A stretch of 8,384 nt of DNA. Source: Planctomycetota bacterium (GTDB taxonomy: Bacteria; Planctomycetota; Phycisphaerae; WQYP01). The notes below the pieces were generated by a model. That model had not been told where the DNA came from and did not search any database. It saw only the letters and a list, made by a program, of their open reading frames with translations. The stretch spans positions 1-8,384 of the forward strand of contig JAJZEY010000466.1 of the NCBI GenBank assembly GCA_021805585.1. Direction: 5' to 3'. Shown piece by piece: positions 1-6,700 of this stretch. A program made the position numbers and the translations under genes. Within the stretch, counting starts at the first letter, position 1. Every line of letters begins with the position of its first letter.

Positions 1-319
1 CTCGCATGTAGGCTGCCTGTAAAGCGATGGCCGCGGGATTGACGGCCGCCTCTTCCGCGCCGCTTCGGAACCGGTCGAATACATCCCGCACCGGTTGCGG
101 AGCGAGCCGGATTTCGTCGCCTACGACCGGCGAAACAACGACTAGAAACCTTCCACGCTCAACTTTGTCGAAAAAGCCTTTGCTGGCCTGGGCGAATTGC
201 CGGTCAAACACTCCGCCATAAACCGAAGTGTCAACATAGACGCGTATCGGGGTCGGGGTATTGTCTGGCGATAACATTGTACTTTTCGTTTTTTTTTCGG
301 CACGAATCTTATCCTTCAT
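1..319 (-). CDS. PIN-domain (VapC-like) putative ribonuclease, N-terminal part; C-terminus beyond the window
   Basis: The minus strand reads a PIN-type N-terminus: IRVYVDTSVYGGVFD, where the Asp of VDTS is the first acidic metal ligand of PIN nucleases, then GRFLVVVSPVVGDEIRLAP, whose Asp-Glu pair (GDEI) fits the next conserved acidic position, then VRDVFDRF. PIN proteins are Mg2+-dependent RNases, often toxins of type II toxin-antitoxin pairs. The frame runs off the left edge, so the later catalytic acids cannot be checked. The start is uncertain. ATG at 319 has GGAAG 11 bases upstream. ATG at 277 lies closest to the domain but has only an A-rich leader. ATG at 421 is also in frame, and an in-frame TGA lies a little further upstream. 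The 319 start adds a lysine-rich leader (KDKIRAEKKTKST) containing a nine-A run. No separate antitoxin gene is visible upstream; a partner could lie past the left edge, or the gene may be solitary. The family call is from sequence recognition only. Confidence 0.75.
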   Translation of the reverse strand, partial: MKDKIRAEKKTKSTMLSPDNTPTPIRVYVDTSVYGGVFDRQFAQASKGFFDKVERGRFLVVVSPVVGDEIRLAPQPVRDVFDRFRSGAEEAAVNPAAIALQAAYMR

Positions 320-400
320 CGCCTCGGATGCTTCCGTGGTAAAAAACTTAACCCTGGCCCGGATTCGCAAGGAGGAAGCTTCGCGGCATTTAGCATGTTT

Positions 401-420
401 TGGAAGCGCTGGCGCTTCCA
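401..420. repeat. Perfect inverted repeat (9-bp arms, 2-base centre)
   Basis: TGGAAGCGC-TG-GCGCTTCCA is a perfect 9-bp inverted repeat in the gap between the end of the glycosyltransferase gene and the PIN gene. It is followed on the minus strand by AAAAC rather than a U-run, so it is not a standard intrinsic terminator. Its tight two-base centre and its place 80-100 bases upstream of the likelier PIN starts fit a dimeric-repressor operator at least as well as an RNA hairpin. If translation began at ATG 421, the repeat would lie inside the coding region. Function is inferred only. Confidence 0.5.
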
Positions 421-421
421 T

Positions 422-513
422 TCTGTTCGGCAGGTTCACCCTGCCGGTTCACAACGTATGCCAGTTGCCAGCTGCTGAATTGCATGCCCCTCTACCCGCC
501 GCAGGCGTCGGCG
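422..513. other. Intergenic gap between glycosyltransferase and PIN genes
   Basis: This is the space between the TGA of the polysaccharide fusion gene and the most upstream in-frame PIN start (421); with the 319 or 277 start the gap reaches about 195-236 bases. Besides the hairpin at 428-446 there is a short 5-bp stem directly after the stop codon (CGCCG/CGGCG, about 501-517, overlapping the last bases of the gene). I see no convincing promoter and no antitoxin-like gene in any minus frame. One minus frame opens a 26-codon ORF whose TGA overlaps ATG 319 (ATGA), but its translation resembles nothing I know. Confidence 0.4.
428..446. repeat. GC-rich hairpin (7-bp stem, 5-base loop)
   Basis: CGGCAGG-TTCAC-CCTGCCG forms a perfect 7-bp stem, only 7 bases from the second inverted repeat at 401-420. 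It lies about 70 bases past the stop codon of the glycosyltransferase gene as transcribed. There is no T-run after it on either strand, so a Rho-independent terminator is not supported. It could protect the 3' end of the upstream transcript or, with its neighbour, form a control element before the PIN gene. Confidence 0.45.
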
Positions 514-3500
514 TCACGCCGTGTCGTTTAATATGGTCGCCGTGCCGGGCAGGGGAATCGCCGGGGCCGTTGGCATCGCCTTTTCCCTGGCGGCATGGGC
601 CATGTGCGTGGCTTCAATCGCTGCGATTCGGTTTTGCCCGAATTCCTGCCATCTGACTTCCACAAATTCCCGCAGTTTTTCGCGGAACACCGGGCGGCTG
701 AACCGCATGGCACCGGCGCGAATGGTGTGGGGGTCCCATTGCATGCGTTCAAATTTATCCACCGCTTCGATTAAACTTTCCGCGGTCTGTTCCATAAAGA
801 ACAATCCGCTGGCACCATCCACCACGGTTTCCGTGGCACCGCCATGGCCATAGGCGATTACCGGTGTGCCGCACGCCTGCGCTTCCACCGGCACAATGCC
901 GAAGTCTTCCTCGGCGGCGAAAACGAAGGCCTTGGCGTGCTGCATGTAATGCCGCAGTTCGGCCTCCGGCAGGCGGCCGGCCAGTTTCACATTCGGCCCG
1001 GCCAGGGCTTCAATTTTGTTGAATTCCGGGCCTTCGCCCACCACCACCAGGCGACGGTTGGGCGTGCGGGAAAACGCTTCCACAACAAGGTCCATACGTT
1101 TGTACGGCACCATGCGGGATGCGGTTAAATAATAATCCGCTTTCTGGCTGTCCAGCGTAAACAGATCGGTATCCACCGGCGGATACACCGTGGTGGCGGA
1201 TCGGCCATATACCTTTTTAATGCGGCGGCCGACAAAATCGGAATTGGCTATAAACGCATCCACGCCGTGGCTGGTGCGCACATCCCACAGCCGCAGGTAA
1301 TGCAGTATTGCGCGGGCGGCCATGCTTTTAATTCCCGCCGTCAGGGAAGCTTCTTTTAAGTACTGGTGCTGCAGGTCCCAGGCGAAGCGCACCGGGCTGT
1401 GGCAATAGCAGATATGCAGCTGGTCCGGCCTCGTTAAAATTCCCTTGGCCACCACATAGGAACTTGAAATAACAATGTCATAGTCCGATACATTTATCTG
1501 TTCAATCGCCATCGGCATAAGCGGCAGATAGGCGCGGTGTTTGCGGCGGGCAAAAGGCATTTTCTGAAGAAAACTGGTGATGACCGGCTTATTCCTGATA
1601 AATGCCCGGCTTTCCGGCGGAAGGAAATCAAACAGGCTGAAAAGGTCCGCGTTGGGGAAAACCTCCAGCATTTGTTCCAGGACGCGTTCCGCGCCGCCCA
1701 GCGTATACAGAAAATCATGAACAATGGCAATTTTAAGATCGCTGACGGCAGTTGAATAGCGCTTTTTCAGCATGTCGGGGCCTTCCTGGCGGGGGGGCAT
1801 AATGCGACCTGCAATGGGCAATGCGGCGCGGGCCGGAGCATCTGATTGAACGTTGGCCGAAACGCCGGCGTATGCCGGTGGCGAAAGAACGGGTGCGGGT
1901 GGTTTTTCCGGCGGCGCGGCGGCTGCGAATGTATCGCGTGGTTTTTGCGGGGTGGTTGGGGTATCGCCCAGTGCGGTCATATTTATTTTAGAATCAAAAC
2001 CGCGCATGGCTTTAAATATGCCCGAGCCGGTATTTTTCTGTCCTTTTCCGGGCGCATTGGGCTTGCCGGATCCGAATATGCGTATCCGGAATGGACCGGG
2101 GTTCTGGTCGGGCAGGCTGGCGAGGGAATTTTCTTCCATCAGCCGCGCGAATAGCGCCAGCCGATGCCCGGCGGATTCCAGAAACGTGGTGCTGGGAATG
2201 GTGAGTTCAAGGGTCATGTGCGGGCCGATGCGCCGGTGGCGAATCGGCAAAGAAGCCTGCAGCAGCGGGGCACCGGCGAATTCTTCCGCCGGGGCGGTCC
2301 AGATTCGCGGTTCCGTGGAACCATCCCGTCGGGTGATGGTCATGGCCACCCGGCTGAATTGCAGCATTTGCGCCCCCTGGCATACGCTTTCCCACCAGGC
2401 GTCGAATGTGCCGGCACGGCTTAACCGCAGTTGCAGCGTTTCAAACGCATGGCGGTATTGTTTGCTTTCGCGGGCCAGTTGCCGATTGCGGCGAACGGCG
2501 TGGATAAGATCGAAGAATCGGGTGGACCCGGCGGACCGGAACAGCACCAGCAATAGAAATGCCAGAATCAGAAGGTACAAAACGCGTAAATCGCGGCCGC
2601 AATTCAGAATTAATATCGCCAGCAGGCCGGACGCCGCGCTGAACGCATACAGGAAATAGACCGCATGCTTGTGGCTAAGGCCAAGGTCCAGCAGCCGGTG
2701 ATGAATGTGGCCGCGTTCCGCCGCAAAAAGAGATCGGCGGTGCAGAATGCCGCGGCGAAGGAGCGTGGCGACGGTATCCAGCAGAGGCACGCAAAGTGCA
2801 ATGGCGGGAATCAGGACGCCTTCCAGATTTCCTGTTTTGCCCGCCAGCGCCACTGTGCCGGCAGCAATCACAAAGCCAATAAACAGGCTGCCACCATCTC
2901 CCATGAATACCCGTGCTGGATTAAAATTAAACAGCAGAAACGCGGTAATGGATCCAGCCATGGCCAGCATAAGAATAGCGATGCTGACTTCACCAAGTGC
3001 CGCCGCGGTTATGGCCACAACCAGCGCTGCAACGCCGGAAATGCCGCCTGCCAGGCCATCAAGCCCGTCAGTAAAATTCAGGCTGATGGGCACGGTAATA
3101 AGCCAGAACATGGTAATCGGCCAGGAAAGCCAGGAAATTTGTGTCAGCCAGGTGGGGGCGTTCCAGGATGCCGGCAGGATGATATCCGGTATCGGTATTT
3201 GAGCACCGCAGGCGGTAAACAGCCACGCGATAATAAGCAGGCCCAGGAGCTTAAGCTTTGCCGGAATATTAATCAGGTCATCCACCACACCCAGTGCCAG
3301 CAGCATAAGTGAAGCGGCGATCAGGGCGGCCATGGGGGTACGAATAAGGTGGCCCACCATTTCTGAACTGCGATAGGCAATCAGCACCGGAATAGCGACC
3401 GCCATGGCGGCCAGTGCGATGGCCAGCCCGCCGACGCGGGGAATTGGCCTCTGGTGCACCTTACGCGCGTCGGGTACATCCACCAGGCCAAGGTGCTTGG

Positions 3501-3585
3501 CCATGATAATGACGGGCGGCAACAGAAGCACGCCCGCGCATATCCCACCTACGTAGGAAACGCCATACCATGATGAATGATCCAT
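514..3585 (-). CDS. Fusion protein: WecA/MraY-family undecaprenyl-phosphate sugar-1-phosphate transferase + WbaZ-like GT4 glycosyltransferase
   Basis: Residues 1-350 form a multi-pass membrane enzyme of the WecA/MraY family, which moves a sugar-1-phosphate (often GlcNAc-1-P) from UDP-sugar to undecaprenyl phosphate at the inner membrane. Family signatures are DARKVHQRPIPRVGG (39-53), the VDD pair (D102, D103), NFTDGLDGLAGG (170-181), FMGDGGS (227-233) and HIHHRLLDLG (293-302), so the active-site residues look intact. Residues 365-488 are soluble with a GAF-like look (FDAWWESVCQGAQMLQF), and 490-615 are a Pro/Ala-rich linker. Residues 617-985 are a GT-B, GT4 retaining glycosyltransferase resembling mannosyltransferase WbaZ: GGAERV (630-635), HICYCHSPVRFAWD (724-737), SRMVPYKR (823-830) and an E-x7-E motif (E893, E901) in EEDFGIVPVE. 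WecA alone is usually about 350-400 residues, so 1023 is exceptional. No strong SD precedes ATG 3585. An internal SD and ATG (1773) could give a stand-alone GT4. The sugar specificities are not determined by sequence. Confidence 0.88.
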   Translation of the reverse strand: MDHSSWYGVSYVGGICAGVLLLPPVIIMAKHLGLVDVPDARKVHQRPIPRVGGLAIALAAMAVAIPVLIAYRSSEMVGHLIRTPMAALIAASLMLLALGVVDDLINIPAKLKLLGLLIIAWLFTACGAQIPIPDIILPASWNAPTWLTQISWLSWPITMFWLITVPISLNFTDGLDGLAGGISGVAALVVAITAAALGEVSIAILMLAMAGSITAFLLFNFNPARVFMGDGGSLFIGFVIAAGTVALAGKTGNLEGVLIPAIALCVPLLDTVATLLRRGILHRRSLFAAERGHIHHRLLDLGLSHKHAVYFLYAFSAASGLLAILILNCGRDLRVLYLLILAFLLLVLFRSAGSTRFFDLIHAVRRNRQLARESKQYRHAFETLQLRLSRAGTFDAWWESVCQGAQMLQFSRVAMTITRRDGSTEPRIWTAPAEEFAGAPLLQASLPIRHRRIGPHMTLELTIPSTTFLESAGHRLALFARLMEENSLASLPDQNPGPFRIRIFGSGKPNAPGKGQKNTGSGIFKAMRGFDSKINMTALGDTPTTPQKPRDTFAAAAPPEKPPAPVLSPPAYAGVSANVQSDAPARAALPIAGRIMPPRQEGPDMLKKRYSTAVSDLKIAIVHDFLYTLGGAERVLEQMLEVFPNADLFSLFDFLPPESRAFIRNKPVITSFLQKMPFARRKHRAYLPLMPMAIEQINVSDYDIVISSSYVVAKGILTRPDQLHICYCHSPVRFAWDLQHQYLKEASLTAGIKSMAARAILHYLRLWDVRTSHGVDAFIANSDFVGRRIKKVYGRSATTVYPPVDTDLFTLDSQKADYYLTASRMVPYKRMDLVVEAFSRTPNRRLVVVGEGPEFNKIEALAGPNVKLAGRLPEAELRHYMQHAKAFVFAAEEDFGIVPVEAQACGTPVIAYGHGGATETVVDGASGLFFMEQTAESLIEAVDKFERMQWDPHTIRAGAMRFSRPVFREKLREFVEVRWQEFGQNRIAAIEATHMAHAAREKAMPTAPAIPLPGTATILNDTA
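1771..1787 (-). promoter_or_regulatory. Internal Shine-Dalgarno and ATG for a possible stand-alone GT4 glycosyltransferase
   Basis: Inside the fusion gene the minus strand has AGGAAGG (1787-1781), a 7-base spacer, then ATG (1773-1771), coding Met605. This matches a strong ribosome binding site far better than the region before the annotated start at 3585. Translation from here would give a 419-residue protein with the complete GT4 fold, a normal length for this family, and the GT4 domain begins about a dozen residues after this Met. It may be a working second start or the remains of a once-separate gene. Confidence 0.55.
1791..1797 (-). other. Seven-C homopolymer at the fusion junction
   Basis: The minus strand reads ATG-CCCCCCC-GCC at residues 596-599, just before the internal SD. 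With seven C the two enzymes are in one frame. With six C the first frame would end at a TGA overlapping the internal ATG (ATGCTGA), after residues ARKAPTC, giving a product of about 605 residues. With eight C it would run 21 codons past Met596 to a TAA. The tract therefore decides between one fused and two separate proteins. C7 is short for efficient slippage, so a sequencing or assembly error must be considered. Confidence 0.6.
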
Positions 3586-3755
3586 AAATTACCAGTTAGA
3601 AATGACAAGGGGCGGCTGCCTGCGGCCGGGCATCGCCATGCCGGGTCGCCGTTGTTCTAATAATTGGCAACATTCCGATCGGCAAAACGCTTGATTCCGA
3701 CAGTTGGGTAACTATTGCATCCAAGCGGCGGGGGACACGAATATGTTCCGGCGGC
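3586..3755. other. Intergenic gap between TPR gene and glycosyltransferase fusion gene
   Basis: This 170-base gap separates two genes of the same strand. It holds a possible weak sigma70-type promoter (3657-3685) and an imperfect GC hairpin around 3624-3645 (GGCAT-CGCC-ATGCC core, 5 bp, with a mismatch above it). The hairpin is not followed by a U-run, so no intrinsic terminator is evident after the TPR gene. The 20 bases before ATG 3585 have no clear Shine-Dalgarno sequence. No small gene is apparent. Confidence 0.5.
3657..3685 (-). promoter_or_regulatory. Possible weak sigma70-type promoter for the glycosyltransferase fusion gene
   Basis: On the minus strand TTGCCG (3685-3680), a 17-base spacer and TATTAG (3662-3657) match 4 of 6 consensus bases in each box, about 72 bases upstream of the ATG at 3585. 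It lies in a locally AT-richer stretch of a GC-rich window. The match is modest, and chance occurrence is quite possible. Confidence 0.25.
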
Positions 3756-6700
3756 TTATTGAATTCTTAATTGGGCCTGCAATTGCCGGTAATGTTTGCG
3801 GGCGTTCACGGAAAGTTCCTGCAATTCTGTGGCATCAGGACGAAAGCCGGTCAGCACCGATCGCGCCCCGGCTGTATTGCCGGAAGCCAGAAGAATTGCG
3901 GCCGTATCCACCGGCCAAAGCGGGTTGTTAGGATCCAGCGCCTTGGCCTTGGCCATGGATGCCAACGCCTGGGGATATTTTCCTTCGGCGGCCTGGACCC
4001 GCGCCAGGGTATCCCAAAGTGTGGGGCTTTGCGGGGCAAGCTTAATCGCCCGACGGGCCAGTATCGCGGCCCGTTCAATACCGGCCGGTGAAGGTGGGGT
4101 TTGCCGCAGCAGAAGAATGGCCAGATTGTTCAAGGCAACGGTCTGGCTGGGGGCCAGCGATAGAACCTGGTTATAAATTCCCATCGCCTGGGCGTTTTGG
4201 CCGCGGACAAGTTCAATGGTGGCCAGGTCTGAAAGCAGGTTGATTTTCTGCGCCTTGGTGAACTTTTGCCCGCTGGCCAGCAGAGACCGGATTAATTTTT
4301 CAGCACGGGCCATTGAGCCGGCGCTATTAAACCGCTGCCCCAGCGCCCACCACCCCTGGGCCAGAGCCAATTGTTCAACGTTGCCTTTTGGACCAGGAGT
4401 AATGTATTGATTTAGATAATTAAGCCATTGTGTGGCGGATTTTAACGGCAGGGTATCGGCCGCCAGCGGCATGGCACCAATGCGGACATTGGCGGATATT
4501 TTTGCCGGCGGCCACAACAGCCTGCGGGCCGCGAGCGGGTTTCCGCTCAGGATGTCGGCTTGCGCTGCCAGTATTAAAACCTGGTGCAACTGGTCAGGAT
4601 TTTTTTTTGCCGCGGCCAGATAAGGTGTTAACCGACTGATGGCGCTGGCGGGGTCTTCCAGATTAATATCCGCGGTCGCCATCACCACATCCGCCGCGAC
4701 CCGGTCGCCGCTCATGCGTCGCCGCCACTGCTGCGCCGCGTTCAGGCAGCTTGCCCATTGTCGCATCCGCAAGTAAGCCAGCGTGGCGATACGCGCACTG
4801 GAAGGATCGGCGGGGAATTTTGCCATCGTGCGAATCGCCAGGGATGCCGCATCGGCGGCCTGTCCGGTGGCCAGCAGAACTTTGGCCGTCGCATTTCGCA
4901 GATTCAGGTAGTGCGGATATTCCGTTACCAGTGATTGCAGCCGTGTGCTGATGGCGGAATTGGTCGGCTTGCCGGCAAGTGCGTCGGCAAGAGCCAGCAC
5001 AACCGGTTGGGCACCATTGGCTGTGGGCGTTCGCAACAGAGCGGCTACCAGTCGGCGAAACAGGGCGGATTTATTCACTTTCAGCACGGCCGGAAGATTG
5101 TTGTTTAGAAATTGCAGCGTGGCGCTGTGCGGCAATTCGCCAATCGCCGCTGCAAGCGTCGCTTTTACCGCCGATGAATCGTTTAACGCGAGTTCAAAAT
5201 TCAGAAGTGAAAACCATGGCGAACGCCGCTTGGGAGCCGCCTCCACGGCGGCATTGTAGGCATCCCGGGCCTGGGCACCCATATTGTGATTCATATAAAA
5301 ATCGCCGGCGATAAGATCCGCCTCTCCAGCGGGTAACCGGATTTTGGCCAGCCGTTTGAGCAGCGTTTGCGCCTTCTTTAGATTTCCCTGATCACCGTAA
5401 AAATTCGCCGCCGCAGCCAGCACCGCCGCATCGGGTTTTTTCAGGAGCCTGGCAAACAAGGTTTCGGCAGCCGCGGTATTTCCCTCCCGTTGATACAGTT
5501 GCGCCAGCAGCAGCGACCGGGCAAGCCCCAGTTTTTGACTCTGGGCCTGTTTTTCCAGCAAGGTAATGGCCTGACCATTATGTCCATCCAGGGCAAAAAG
5601 CGTCGCCGCCTGTTTCTGCTGTGCCGGCGTGGCATAACTGGAGTCGGCCACATCGGCCAGGTACTGCTGGGCATGAGCCATGCGGCCCTGTTTTTGATAC
5701 AGTTGCGCCAGCGCCAGGGCCAGACCGGGATTTCGCGGTGTTAATGCGTATGCGACTTGAAGCTGATTGATCGCCTGGGTAATTTTTCTCTGTTTTTGAT
5801 ATACGGAAGCCAGCAGCAGATGGGGCCCCAGCACGCTGGTTGATTCCTGGATATCTTCATGCAGCAGCTTCACCACCAGCTTCAGGTCCGCTGATGTCGG
5901 CTTGTGGCTAAGCAGCCAGCCGGCCTTGCTTAACTTCCAGGCGAAACCGCGATTGCCGATTATTTTTTCCAGCCGGTCAAACGCACCCAATACGAACTTC
6001 CGGTCATTCTGCATGATCGGGGATTCAATCGCCAGCCATTGGGCACGGGTATTGTCCGGACTTATGGCGACCGCCTGCTTCCAGGCTTTTGCCGCCGCCG
6101 GATTTTTTTGCAGAGACAAATATTCCGCCAGGGCAAGCCGCCATTGTGCCGCGTCCGGCCCGGATTTCTGGCTGTTCTGCCGCAGCAGAGTTAATCCCTG
6201 GTTGGGATGCTTGGCCCCGGCCAACCGCAGTGCGCGGGCCAGTATGATTGCAGGCGTCTTTCCATAAACATGTTTGGCCTGTGCCAGAATTGTGGCACCG
6301 AGGCCCAATTGGGCGTTACGGCTGATGCTGTACAGGGCTAAAAAGGCGGTCTGCGGCAGCGGTGGTGCCATCCGCAGCGACTGAATCAGCAATCGTTTGG
6401 CCACGGCGGTCTGGCCCAATTGCAGATAAACCCGTATACGCGTAATAACCAGGTCGCTGTCAACCGGTTTCTGGTGGGCCAGATCCGCCATATCCGTCAG
6501 CAGCGCAGCGGGAGGATTTTTTGGATTCAGTGGGGTGCCCATCGCCCGCACGATTGCCTGGGCCACCTGAATTCGATGCGAATCCGGTGCCAGCTTTATC
6601 GCCCGCCGCATAAGAGTTCGCGCAAACGCGGCGTCGCCACTGCCAACGGATTCCATCGCCAGCCGTTCCAGTGGCTGCGGCCAGGTCAGTGCGGCACTGG

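Noticed and set aside
344..397. Small antitoxin gene in another minus frame upstream of the PIN gene
   Set aside because: The only candidates are about 26 codons long, with no DNA-binding or toxin-binding character.
261..656. 131-codon plus-strand open frame
   Set aside because: It crosses the gap and overlaps two minus-strand genes antisense, has no ribosome binding site I trust and no recognisable domain.
1853..2659. 268-codon plus-strand open frame
   Set aside because: It lies antisense to the middle and linker region of the fusion protein. Its translation is Arg/Ser/Pro-rich without any domain, while the minus frame has coherent protein character.
2665..3312. 215-codon plus-strand open frame
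   Set aside because: Antisense to the WecA-type membrane domain, whose conserved motifs prove the minus frame. The plus translation is Gln/Asn/Lys-rich with no recognisable fold.
3624..3645. Hairpin after the TPR gene as an intrinsic terminator
   Set aside because: The stem is only 5 bp before a mismatch, and no U-run follows on the minus strand.
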